Assembly (NCBI GenBank): GCA_003141855.1
Contig: PLNS01000012.1
Location: forward strand, 117,057 to 181,056
DNA: 64,000 nucleotides
Direction of reading: 5' to 3'
DNA from: Candidatus Bathyarchaeota archaeon
GTDB lineage: Archaea; Thermoproteota; Bathyarchaeia; Bathyarchaeales; Bathycorpusculaceae
Shown here: positions 1 to 9,159 of the stretch, piece after piece
How positions within the stretch are numbered: the first letter of the stretch is position 1
Layout of the letters: each line of letters begins with the position of its first letter
Translations under genes and position numbers: made by a program
The notes under the pieces: generated by a model
What the model was told of the DNA's origin: nothing
The model's input: the letters and a program-made list of their open reading frames with translations, nothing else
The model's database searches: none

Positions 1-827
1 CCCTGTTAGATATCGATTTTTCGGAGACTCAAAAAAGAATCTGCCGCTTCATCAAAGAATATGTGGAAAACGCTGGGGCAAAAGGCATCGTCCTTGGGCT
101 CTCAGGAGGAATTGACAGTGGAACCATAGCGGCGCTGTCAAGCCTTGCAATCGGAGGCGAAAACGTTTTAGGGCTTATGTTGCCTGAGAACGAAAACTTT
201 AACCCAAAAGACATCGATGACGCGAAGCTTGTTGCAGAGCAATTTCACTTAAAAACTCAAGTCTGTGACATATCAGACGCCCTTAGCGGCCTTTACAGAG
301 CTATTCCCGTGTTTGACAAATCAGATAAGCTCTGCAAGGGGAACGTTAAGGCAAGGACGCGGATGATTTACCTCTACTACTACGCTAACAAACAAAACAA
401 GATCGTGTGCGGCAGTTCCGATAAGTCCGAAACGATGATGGGTTACTTCACCAAGTGGGGAGACGCCGCAGCAGATATAGCGCCAATCATGGATTTGTAC
501 AAGACGCAAGTCCGCAAACTTGCAATTCATTTAGGAATCCCAAAAGAGCTTGCACTCAAACCTTCCACACCGGCTCTTTGGCCAAATCAACTGGCTGAGT
601 CGGAGCTTGGAATCAAGTATGAAACCTTAGACCTTATTCTTTATGGACTCGAACGGTTCATGACGCCCGAGGAGATTGTTGACCAGCTAGGCATTGAGAA
701 GGTTATTGTTGAGAAGGTAAAGAGCCGATGGCTCGCAAGCGAACACAAAAGAAGAATGCCAATAGCCCCCAAAATTGGGTTCAGAACCGTGGGAAACGAT
801 TTTAGGCTTCCAAGACACACCTATTAA
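1..827 (+). CDS. nadE: NAD+ synthase, 5' end truncated by window start
   Basis: GIVLGLSGGIDSG PP-loop motif, KARTRMIYLYYYAN, GSSDKSETMMGYFTKWGD; the frame stays open to the window edge (LLDIDFSETQKRICRFIKEYVENAG...). Confidence 0.95.
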   Translation, partial: LLDIDFSETQKRICRFIKEYVENAGAKGIVLGLSGGIDSGTIAALSSLAIGGENVLGLMLPENENFNPKDIDDAKLVAEQFHLKTQVCDISDALSGLYRAIPVFDKSDKLCKGNVKARTRMIYLYYYANKQNKIVCGSSDKSETMMGYFTKWGDAAADIAPIMDLYKTQVRKLAIHLGIPKELALKPSTPALWPNQLAESELGIKYETLDLILYGLERFMTPEEIVDQLGIEKVIVEKVKSRWLASEHKRRMPIAPKIGFRTVGNDFRLPRHTY

Positions 828-829
828 AA

Positions 830-1672
830 GTGGAACAAATGAAAGACAAAATTAAGCTTGCCCTCTGCCAAATAAGCAGCAAAAGAGAAAACAAACAGGA
901 AAACTTGCGGAAAATAGAAGAATTGACACTAAAAGCCAAGCAGCAAGGAGCAGACATGGCTATTTTTCCAGAGCTCTCGTTAACAGGTTATGTGGTCTTG
1001 GACCAAGTTTACGAGTTAGCTGAAACAATCCCTGGACCATCTACCGAGAAAGTTGAGGCTTTGGCAAAGAAGACAGGGATGCACATCATCTTTGGGATGC
1101 CTGAGTTAAGCGAGAAAACCCAAGCGACAGTCTTTAACACTGCAGTCTTTATTGGACCCCAAGGTTTAATCGGTAAATACCGTAAGATGTATCTGCCGAC
1201 TCATAGTGTGTTTGAAGAGAAGAGGTATTTCCGTCCTGGTTATGAGCCAGCCGCGTTCCAAACCGACTTGGGAAATATTGGCTTGAGTATTTGCTATGAT
1301 GTTTTCTTTCCCGAAGTGTTTAGGCTGACGCGACTAAAGGGTGCGCAGTTAATCATTTGCATTTCTGCATCTCCGGCTGTCCGTAGAAACTACTTTGAAA
1401 TCTTGACCTCTGCCCGAGCGTTGGAGAATACGGCTTTTCTTGCGTACGTTAATCTTGCTGGTGTCGAGGATGGCTTGCAGTTTTGGGGAGGAAGCAGGCT
1501 TGTTAGCCCCACTGGCGATGTTGTTGCTAAGGCAAAGTACGATGAAGAAGACTTTATCATCTGTGAAGTGGATTATGGCGACTTGAGGACGGCTGAAACG
1601 TTTATTCCGACCCTGAGGGACTTGCGGCCTGAGCTTTTTGAGAAATTGAAGGAATATTCAGAGCTTCTTTGA
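830..1672 (+). CDS. Carbon-nitrogen hydrolase (nitrilase superfamily)
   Basis: Glu-Lys-Cys motifs: FPELSLTGY, GKYRKMYLP, GLSICYDVFFPE; directly downstream of nadE. Confidence 0.9.
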   Translation: MEQMKDKIKLALCQISSKRENKQENLRKIEELTLKAKQQGADMAIFPELSLTGYVVLDQVYELAETIPGPSTEKVEALAKKTGMHIIFGMPELSEKTQATVFNTAVFIGPQGLIGKYRKMYLPTHSVFEEKRYFRPGYEPAAFQTDLGNIGLSICYDVFFPEVFRLTRLKGAQLIICISASPAVRRNYFEILTSARALENTAFLAYVNLAGVEDGLQFWGGSRLVSPTGDVVAKAKYDEEDFIICEVDYGDLRTAETFIPTLRDLRPELFEKLKEYSELL

Positions 1673-1706
1673 ATGTCACACAAAAAATATTTTGCCATAA
1701 AAGTAA

Positions 1707-1808
1707 ATCACAAGTGCATCACAGGCTTGTGATATCAAGTGATTCTACGGTTAAATCACGGTGATTCGATTGTGATTGGTGACGTCACGAACATTGTCCA
1801 TTAATCAC
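1707..1808. promoter_or_regulatory. Cluster of eight GTGAT/ATCAC motifs plus GTGACGTCAC palindrome
   Basis: ATCAC at 1707, 1718, 1755, 1804; GTGAT at 1729, 1739, 1761, 1772; GTGACGTCAC at 1779-1788. Confidence 0.5.
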
Positions 1809-2159
1809 AATTTAAACATGGCATAAAAAAGTGTGTTTTAGATAAAGAAGGACACGGAAAAGTTAGGTTTATTTGTTTAAAAATTGTAAAAAACGGCAGG
1901 TCAGAGAGTTACAGGTGTTTGCAAAAGTGCCTTTTTTGTATAAAGTTCCAATGAAAATGTGAGCTGAATAACCAATAATTTAGCCGTTTTTATGTTAACT
2001 ATAATCATTCCTGCCCTAAACAGTAAAATGGGTTTGTTTGCACCTTATTTTCTTGTTTTACCGCTTAATTAGCCGTTTTAAATAAGGGTAAACACCCTGT
2101 TTTAATTGGACAAAACTTAAAAAGCGGGCACAGTATACAAAACCGTATCCATTTAGAGT

Positions 2160-2657
2160 ATGGAAGGAGAGGGTAGATTGAAGCTTAAAGACGGCGTACA
2201 AGCATGGCTAAACGGAGCATTAAACGACCCCATAGTTAAAATCCTGGCTAAAAACAGCCAATTAACTAAAACCCAACTCGAAACGCTATTAATTGACGTT
2301 TTAGCGGAAAATTTATCCGATAAACATCTAAAATACGATGATAAAGCGGCTTTAAGGTTAACTAAGGCTAAAATAAGCCGTGGTTCCTTTAATAGGACGT
2401 TAAAACAGTCCAAAGAAAATGTCATAAAATCAATCTATACGGTACTACTTTTGGGTTATTTGGGTGTGTTTGAGAGCTCAACTCTTGACCCGTATCTCGA
2501 AATAGCCAATAAACTGCACGAATATGTCGAGGCACACCAGGACACACCTAACAAGGAAGAGGAACTAAAAGACCATCTAAAAGTCATAGAAATCATCCGT
2601 GAGGAGCTCGAAACAAGCCTAAAACGGCTTTCTAGTCCATCAAAAACGCCTTTGTGA
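2160..2657 (+). CDS. Hypothetical helical protein, possible DNA-binding
   Basis: 165-aa ORF with basic, helix-rich composition (LTKAKISRGSFNRTLKQSKENVIKSIYTVLLLGYLGVF); flanked by palindromic motifs. Confidence 0.65.
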   Translation: MEGEGRLKLKDGVQAWLNGALNDPIVKILAKNSQLTKTQLETLLIDVLAENLSDKHLKYDDKAALRLTKAKISRGSFNRTLKQSKENVIKSIYTVLLLGYLGVFESSTLDPYLEIANKLHEYVEAHQDTPNKEEELKDHLKVIEIIREELETSLKRLSSPSKTPL

Positions 2658-2670
2658 CGTCACAAATCAC
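2651..2670. promoter_or_regulatory. Perfect palindrome TTTGTGACGTCACAAA followed by ATCAC
   Basis: 16-bp perfect palindrome at 2651-2666 that overlaps the TGA stop of the upstream ORF. Confidence 0.5.
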
Positions 2671-2817
2671 AGAGCTAACTAAGGGTTTTTATTAGCTGGC
2701 AAGATGTTAAAATAACTTCAAATATATGCTGAAATCAAGCATTAAATAGCAAAATAAGCTCAGATTAAAGCGCTTTAAGGGCATGGAGATAAGCCTGAGA
2801 AAGGGTCAAGTTGAGTT

Positions 2818-2941
2818 GTGATGTGTGATGTCATAGTAAACATGTGATGACGTCACCACAAACCTTAAAAAGTCCATGGAACATCTGTGATGTGTGATGC
2901 AACGGCTTGTATCACGCTTAAATCACACGGGTGACAATCAC
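2818..2941. promoter_or_regulatory. GTGAT repeat cluster with duplicated GTGATGTGTGAT and TGACGTCA palindrome
   Basis: GTGATGTGTGAT at 2818-2829 and 2887-2898; TGACGTCA at 2848-2855; ATCAC at 2911, 2922, 2937. Confidence 0.5.
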
Positions 2942-3680
2942 GGTTGACTTAGCACCAGTAATCTTAGGCGTTCTATTGATTGCAACAGTGGCAACTTCAG
3001 TGGAATATTATAGGCAAATACGCAGGGCACAAAAAGAATATGAGAAAGCCAGAGACTTTGTCGAAGATATTGTGCTAAGTTTCAACAGGGAACTTAAACG
3101 TGAAGCCGACAGATTAGAGTTAATAGCGTTTAAAGTTGAGGGAAGCTCGGCCAAAGCGGATACCAGCCTAAAGAAAATAGACAACGTGGAAAAGAGGATA
3201 ACGCCATTTGAACAACAACTCGGCGCCATCACACAAACGATATCGCAAACGCTTTCACAAAATAACACTAACATCCTATCGGGATTGTCAGGTTTGGAAC
3301 TAAAAATCAAGGATATTGAAGCCTCCCAGGAAACTTTACGGGTAAAGATATCTGGTTTCGAAGAAGAAATTCAAAAGATCACTGTTGCTCCAACCGAGGT
3401 TAAGAGCGAGCCAGTGATGTTCATCAAGCGCGATAAAGCCATGGCAGCCTTAACCGACACCGAAATCGCAGTACTAGAAATGCTCTCCAAAGAAGGCTCT
3501 AAGACGGCGCCGGAAATCAAAGAGAGGGTACAGCTTAGCAGGGAACACACGGCTCGATTGATGAAGAAACTCTATGAAGAAGGGTACCTCGAAAGGGAAG
3601 AAAGCAAAATTCCCTTTAGGTATAGCATCAAGAAAGAAATGGAAAACCTGATGCAGAAAGCTGAAAGCAAGCCATCATAA
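2931..3680 (+). CDS. Membrane-anchored coiled-coil protein with C-terminal MarR-like winged HTH
   Basis: N-terminal hydrophobic helix (PVILGVLLIATVATSV), long coiled coil, C-terminal LTDTEIAVLEMLSKEGSKTAPEIKERVQLSREHTARLMKKLYEEGYLEREE. Confidence 0.8.
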   Translation: MTITVDLAPVILGVLLIATVATSVEYYRQIRRAQKEYEKARDFVEDIVLSFNRELKREADRLELIAFKVEGSSAKADTSLKKIDNVEKRITPFEQQLGAITQTISQTLSQNNTNILSGLSGLELKIKDIEASQETLRVKISGFEEEIQKITVAPTEVKSEPVMFIKRDKAMAALTDTEIAVLEMLSKEGSKTAPEIKERVQLSREHTARLMKKLYEEGYLEREESKIPFRYSIKKEMENLMQKAESKPS

Positions 3681-3827
3681 GTGCTATAGGGAAACTTTTT
3701 CTCAACATTTTTTAGGCATTCTTAGTCAGCAAACGACTTTCATTATGGTAGAGCGAATTTTATTTTTCAGCCAAGAGACAAGCAACATTTAGCTCTACAT
3801 CAAATTGGTTTAAGGCTTTCGTCAAGA

Positions 3828-4259
3828 TTACTTTATGCGTTGCCTAATGGTTGCTTGAGAAAGGTTAGGCGCGGTCTTGTACTTTAGGCTGCTTGGTCCA
3901 CCGGTCCTTAGAAGCATACCTTTGGTTGCCATCCTTGAAAGGTAAGTGGAAACTGTACTGAGGCCAACGGGGTCCTTGAGTTCCTGCTCATAAACCGATT
4001 GAATATCCTTGGAAGAAAACCAAATTAAGGGAAAATTCTTCTGGATAACCGCTTGAACCTTTTCAAAACGTGACAAAACCTTATTCGGTAAAGCAGTCCC
4101 TGCACTTACAGTTGGACCCTCACCCGGTGCACCACCTAACAACTCTACAAGATCCAAGAGGCGTAAAGCTTTCTCACGCGTTACTTGACCCTCAAAAGCA
4201 ATGGTATATCGATTACCATCGCTATCGAACAGCTCAACGCGTATTTTACGAGCCGGCAT
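3828..4259 (-). CDS. Hypothetical archaeal protein with predicted C-terminal winged HTH
   Basis: 143-aa ORF; FSSKDIQSVYEQELKDPVGLSTVSTYLSRMATKGMLLRTGG is wHTH-like. Confidence 0.7.
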   Translation of the reverse strand: MPARKIRVELFDSDGNRYTIAFEGQVTREKALRLLDLVELLGGAPGEGPTVSAGTALPNKVLSRFEKVQAVIQKNFPLIWFSSKDIQSVYEQELKDPVGLSTVSTYLSRMATKGMLLRTGGPSSLKYKTAPNLSQATIRQRIK

Positions 4260-4452
4260 CTGACGTACACCTTAAGGGTTGTTCACAAGCTTACACTTCA
4301 CACCTTATAGCTGTTATGGTGAAACTGGATAATAAAAAGAACCGTTATCGAGCTTATAATAGTGTAATCGTTAAAATTTGGAGTTGTTTTATTATTACCA
4401 GCTTCACAGTAAAGTGAAACGCCTGAAATAATTCAGTTACGCCTTGGTTATG

Positions 4453-4926
4453 CTTTTCCAGTAGAAGTGTAGGGGTGCCTTGTTCACTTGTAAAAGACAG
4501 GAAAAGGGTAATTTATCAGAAAAGGGGCTTGATAAAGCAACAACTTCGGTGCTATTTCACATGTATTCACAATTTTGTGAACCAATAATAGGAAATCTTG
4601 GGTTAGAAAAAATTGAAAATAAACTTCCTTAAGAAATCAAGAAGGCCACGGTTAAAACAAACATACCACCACTGTTACTAAGCTAATTTACCATGGAAAA
4701 ACCGCTTGCACAGGCACCCCTATGTTTCCTCTCGAAGTATTTGGGACAAAAAGAAGTCAGGAGAGGCTGAAAAAATATTTGCAGAATGTTTGTCTAAAAT
4801 CTTGGATAGCAATTATTAATATATGAAAATGCTTCTTACCTATCAGAGTATATATCTATATATAATTAATATAGTGATTTTCTTTATAGCAAGCTTTTTT
4901 CTCCAGTAGAAACTCTGGGGTGTGTC
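4453..4926. other. oriC: Candidate chromosomal replication origin (three ORB-like elements and an AT-rich region)
   Basis: ORB-like CCAGTAGAAGTGTAGGGGTGCC (4458-4479,+), AGGCACCCCTATGTTTCCTCTCGAAG (4712-4737, reverse), CTCCAGTAGAAACTCTGGGGTGTGTC (4901-4926,+); AT-rich about 4790-4890; next to orc1/cdc6. Confidence 0.8.
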
Positions 4927-5070
4927 TGCTCTTGCTTTGTTTGGTTGTTATAGGCTGTTTTCATTGTTTTTTAGGATTCTTGTGTTCTAAAACCAGTTTT
5001 TTGTACTATCGCCTTTATCTGTTCCACACGAAATAACGGTGTTACCTCTGAAGAGTGAGAGGGATGGCTA

Positions 5071-6312
5071 ATGGGGAATCCAAGCATACTAGATGATGTA
5101 TTCGAAAATTTCGTTAACGGTGTTAAATTGTTTAAAGACCGAGAGGTCCTAAGGCATGATTATCTTCCGGAGAAACTGCCGCACCGTGAAGACCAGATTC
5201 GTTTGTTAGGTGTGACTGTTGCTCCAGTCTTGAAAGGTGCAAGGTGCTCCAACATTTTCATTTATGGAAAGACTGGAACTGGAAAAACTGCCGTAACAAA
5301 GTATGTTTTGAGCCATTTAGAGTCTAAGGCAAAAGAATATGGGGCACAAGTAAAATTCTGCTACATTAATTGCCGAATGGCTGGTTCAGAATACAGGGTG
5401 TTCGCAGGTCTTAGTCAAAGTGTTGGTTTATCTATACCCTTCACTGGCCTGTCGGTGGGAGAAGTTTTCGACAGGTTCCGAGCAGGATTAGATGCATCCA
5501 GAATAATTTTCATAATTGTCTTGGATGAGGTTGATGCCTTGATTAAAGAACGCGGCGACGCTTTCATGTATGAACTAACAAGGATAAATGAAACATTAAC
5601 CAAAAGCAAGGTTGCCCTAATCGGCATATCCAACGACCTGCGCCTAAAAGAGTTCTTGGACCCACGGGTCTTTAGTTCACTCAGTGAAGAAGAACTCGTC
5701 TTCAGGCCATACGATGCAGGGGAACTTCGAAACATATTGCTTGAACGGTCAAAATTATCCTTCCAAGATGGCGTTCTATCGGATTCGGCGCTGAGCATTT
5801 GCTCGGCTTTGGCTGCTGCAGAGCATGGGGATGCTAGGCGAGCTTTGGATTTGTTGCGTGTTGCTGGAGAAGTGGCTGAGCGACTGGGTGCAAAAACGAT
5901 TACTGAAGAGCATGTGCGCCAGGCTGAGAAGCACATTGAGCATAACCGAGTTGTTGAAGCCCTCAATAACTTAACGTTGCATTCAAAGTTGGTGTTGTTG
6001 AGTGTTTACCATTTAAACAGGTCAAGCGCAACGACAGGCGAAATATACGATATTTACAATGAGTTGTGCGGTGAAATGGGCGCTGGGCTTTTAACGCAGC
6101 GTCGTTTAGGCACTTTGGTTAATGAGCTTGATTCGATGGGTCTTGTGAACGCAAAGGTTGTGAGCATGGGACGATACGGCAGAACCAAAAAGATCAGGTT
6201 GGAAATTTCGCGGAGCCTAATTAAAGATGTCTTTAAGGAAGATAACCGCTTTAGCCGATTGATTGAGTACTCCCCCCAAGTTTCCCGTAAAAACTCAAGT
6301 GGCAGCGCCTAA
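5071..6312 (+). CDS. cdc6: Orc1/Cdc6 replication initiator
   Basis: Walker A IYGKTGTGKTAVTKYV, Walker B FIIVLDEVDAL, sensor motifs, C-terminal wHTH. Confidence 0.95.
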   Translation: MGNPSILDDVFENFVNGVKLFKDREVLRHDYLPEKLPHREDQIRLLGVTVAPVLKGARCSNIFIYGKTGTGKTAVTKYVLSHLESKAKEYGAQVKFCYINCRMAGSEYRVFAGLSQSVGLSIPFTGLSVGEVFDRFRAGLDASRIIFIIVLDEVDALIKERGDAFMYELTRINETLTKSKVALIGISNDLRLKEFLDPRVFSSLSEEELVFRPYDAGELRNILLERSKLSFQDGVLSDSALSICSALAAAEHGDARRALDLLRVAGEVAERLGAKTITEEHVRQAEKHIEHNRVVEALNNLTLHSKLVLLSVYHLNRSSATTGEIYDIYNELCGEMGAGLLTQRRLGTLVNELDSMGLVNAKVVSMGRYGRTKKIRLEISRSLIKDVFKEDNRFSRLIEYSPQVSRKNSSGSA

Positions 6313-6313
6313 A

Positions 6314-7888
6314 TTAGTTAAACGATAGAACGGTGGTATGCAGTGTTTGCAGGTTCACCACTGGAACTTTTCCCGGTGTAGGAACCAACCCTAATTTTTC
6401 CATGTAATCAGTTTGTTCTTGCCAACCGCCCGAATTAACCACGAGTACTCCACGATAATTACAGTACCCTATCACGTGTATGTGACCCGCATGGAAAATG
6501 TCTGGTACCCTGTCCACGACTAGGTAGTCTCTGTTTTCTGGGGATAGCATGGTTTTTCCGCCGTAGACTGGTGCTAAATGGCGACTTTGCATAAGTAGTC
6601 GCATTGCTTTCTCCGGATGGTCATGGTCCATTCCTGGTATAACAGCGATTATGTCGTCTAGGCTTCGGCCATGGTACATGAGAATTTCCACGCCATGGAG
6701 GCTTAGTAGGCACGGGCTTCCGACTGAGTGGATGTTCTTTTTTCCTTTGATTGCCGTCAAGTAACCTTCGGGTATGGCTGGTTGGGGTAACGATTTGCGC
6801 GTGGCATCATGGTTTCCGGGAGAGAGGAATATTTCAATATAATCTGGAATCTTTTCCAGGTACTTGGCGGCAAAGTTGTACTGTTTGTGGACGTCCCGTA
6901 TGGTTAGTTCATTTTGTTGGTTGGGGTAGATTCCGACGCCGTCAACGATGTCTCCAGCGACTAGTAAGTATTTTACTCGGCTCGCTATATCCCGCATTTC
7001 TTGGTTTCCGTATTTGCCCATTAGCCAGAGTATGAAGCGTTTGAAGGATTCTTTCTGGAACTTTGTGCTGCCGATGTGGATGTCTGATGTGAGGACTGCG
7101 TAGACTGGTTCTTGGGCTCTCTGCGGCTGCTTTCTGCCTATCTCTGGAAAGATAATGTCTTCCACCATGAAAAGGTCGGTTCGTGTCTTGATTACCGCTA
7201 GGCAGATTACTTGGTCAGGCAAAAGCATGAGAGCTTTCTTTTTGACTTCTTCGGGCGCCTTCTGTGGCACCAGCACGGTTGCGCTTCCCTGCAAGTCCTC
7301 GACTGAGAGTATGGTGTGGTTCTTTGAATCCCGCTTCTCAGTTAGCATGCAGATTATCTTCAGTTTTGTTTTCGGTGGAGACTTGAGCGCTTCTAAGATT
7401 GGGGTTGCTCCTTTAACGTCGATTCTCTGTCTAAACAAATGTTCAATGCGTTTGAAGCGATCTTGGAAGTAGAATAGGTACTCCTCGAGTGTTCCGTTAG
7501 AGCTCAACTTGCCGGTGGCGTCTTCGAGGATTTTGATGTCTGCTTGTATGTCTCTGGCGTAGGGATAAAACTCGGTTTCAACCGTTTGCTGCTCTATAGA
7601 TGATTGTGGTAAATTTGGTGTTTCTGGAGCGATTTGTGGCTCTGGCACCTGCGTTTCTGGGGGGGATATTTTTGGCTGCTGTAGCAATGATTCCAAAAAG
7701 TCCCTCTCTATAAACATCGGCTTGTCCTGCAGTGTCTGGATTCTCTCGAGCGCCAGACTCATGATACTGACAGGGTCGTTGGTTTCGCTGTTTTGGATAA
7801 GGAACTCGAACGCTTCGCTGTTCAGTTGGTATCCTGCCGCGATTGTTGCTTCGATTGCCCTTTGGAGTTTTTCTTTTGTGCTCATCAA
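6314..7888 (-). CDS. DNA polymerase D small subunit (DP1)
   Basis: Calcineurin-like motifs: SDIHIGS, LVAGDIVDGVG, SPGNHDATR, GHIHVIG; N-terminal linker typical of DP1. Confidence 0.93.
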   Translation of the reverse strand: MMSTKEKLQRAIEATIAAGYQLNSEAFEFLIQNSETNDPVSIMSLALERIQTLQDKPMFIERDFLESLLQQPKISPPETQVPEPQIAPETPNLPQSSIEQQTVETEFYPYARDIQADIKILEDATGKLSSNGTLEEYLFYFQDRFKRIEHLFRQRIDVKGATPILEALKSPPKTKLKIICMLTEKRDSKNHTILSVEDLQGSATVLVPQKAPEEVKKKALMLLPDQVICLAVIKTRTDLFMVEDIIFPEIGRKQPQRAQEPVYAVLTSDIHIGSTKFQKESFKRFILWLMGKYGNQEMRDIASRVKYLLVAGDIVDGVGIYPNQQNELTIRDVHKQYNFAAKYLEKIPDYIEIFLSPGNHDATRKSLPQPAIPEGYLTAIKGKKNIHSVGSPCLLSLHGVEILMYHGRSLDDIIAVIPGMDHDHPEKAMRLLMQSRHLAPVYGGKTMLSPENRDYLVVDRVPDIFHAGHIHVIGYCNYRGVLVVNSGGWQEQTDYMEKLGLVPTPGKVPVVNLQTLHTTVLSFN

Positions 7889-8117
7889 GTTCCTGTGCCA
7901 AGCCCATGGTTAGTTATGGTTTTTTATGTTAGGCAGTTATGCTCTTGAGTTATTTACTGTTTTTTGTTTGCGCGGTGTTTTTTGAAGAAAGGGTTCCGAT
8001 AGATAGTTTTGGGTTGAATATGGACTTGTTAGTTTTGTGAACATTTGCTTGATTGTATTTTTAACATTAAGTTATTCCAACTTGATTCAATATATATAAG
8101 CGACCCATAGTTTAGAT

Positions 8118-9116
8118 ATGTTATATCTTGCTGGGGGTACCTCTGTGAGTGAATTAAGAAAAGTTCAGCAAACGCCAACCGGCACCTTCTTTGTTTGTGT
8201 GCCTCGAGATTGGGCTCAGAAAAATGGCTTAAAAAAAGGCGCTTTGGTAAATTTAGATATGACAAGCGACGGTAAGCTTCTAGTTGACCCTAAATATGAC
8301 GTTGAGCCACAACCTAAAGTTGCTACTTTAGGGGTCGGTCCTTTTTTAGGTCGGGAAATTGTTGGTCGTTATCTTCTTGGCTATGACACGATCAATATTG
8401 AAGCAAAGGAGCGAATAGACCCTGACATTAGAAACATAGTTAAGTCGACTGCTAGTTCACTGGCAGGTTTAGAGATTGTTGAGGAAACCTCTTCAAAGAT
8501 TTCACTGCAAAGTTTGTTGCAACCATCCGGGTTTTTACCTCAAAAAATTTTACAGAGAAATTATGCCTTGGTAGCAGGGATGGTTCGGGATGTCTCTAAC
8601 TCGTTTATTAATGGCGACTTGCAGTTAGCCAAAAGCGTTGTCGCCAGAGACAACGAGAGTAACAGGCTGTATTTCTTGCTGGTCAGGATATTGCGCACTA
8701 TTATCCAGAATCCAAGGTTGAGCGAGAAGCTTGGAATTACCCCGATAGAATGCTTGGACTACCGTTTGGCTGCAAGCTTAATCGAAGGTATAGGTGACGC
8801 ATGCGTTCAAGTGGCTTCAAGTACCATAGCGCTCAATGGAACCAAATTATCTGATGAACTGCGCAAACTGCTGTTTGAGTTGCAGTCTGCTTGTTGCGAG
8901 GCTAATGAGCAAGCGCTCAAATCCTTCTTAACCAAAGACATCTCACTTGCTGAGAATGTTCGTAACCTGCGGGGAAAAATCGAAGCAACCTACTCAAACG
9001 TTGAGTGCGTTGCAAAAGCTTCTTCTGTTGATTTGATGCCTCAGATTTTGGCAGCGGTGTCTTTTCTTAGGCAGATTTACGAGCGAAGCGTAGACATGGC
9101 TGACCTAGTCGTATAA
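8118..9116 (+). CDS. AbrB/SpoVT-like plus PhoU domain protein (phosphate uptake regulator family)
   Basis: N-terminal VQQTPTGTFFVCVPRDWAQKNGLKKGALVNLD (swapped-hairpin AbrB); C-terminal PhoU-like helical bundle. Confidence 0.85.
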   Translation: MLYLAGGTSVSELRKVQQTPTGTFFVCVPRDWAQKNGLKKGALVNLDMTSDGKLLVDPKYDVEPQPKVATLGVGPFLGREIVGRYLLGYDTINIEAKERIDPDIRNIVKSTASSLAGLEIVEETSSKISLQSLLQPSGFLPQKILQRNYALVAGMVRDVSNSFINGDLQLAKSVVARDNESNRLYFLLVRILRTIIQNPRLSEKLGITPIECLDYRLAASLIEGIGDACVQVASSTIALNGTKLSDELRKLLFELQSACCEANEQALKSFLTKDISLAENVRNLRGKIEATYSNVECVAKASSVDLMPQILAAVSFLRQIYERSVDMADLVV

Positions 9117-9159
9117 TCCCTCTTTTACTTTTTAACATCTTATTGGCTGCTGGAAACAT

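Noticed and set aside
2844-2860. C/D-box sRNA (GTGATGA resembles a C box)
   Set aside because: The motif is explained by the surrounding GTGAT/TGACGTCA repeats and no paired C'/D'/D box arrangement was convincing.
4070-4417. 115-aa plus-strand ORF overlapping the wHTH gene and the origin region
   Set aside because: Mostly antisense to the 3828-4259 gene; His/Gln-rich translation without domain features.
5415-5966. 183-aa minus-strand ORF
   Set aside because: Lies entirely inside the well-supported orc1/cdc6 gene on the opposite strand.
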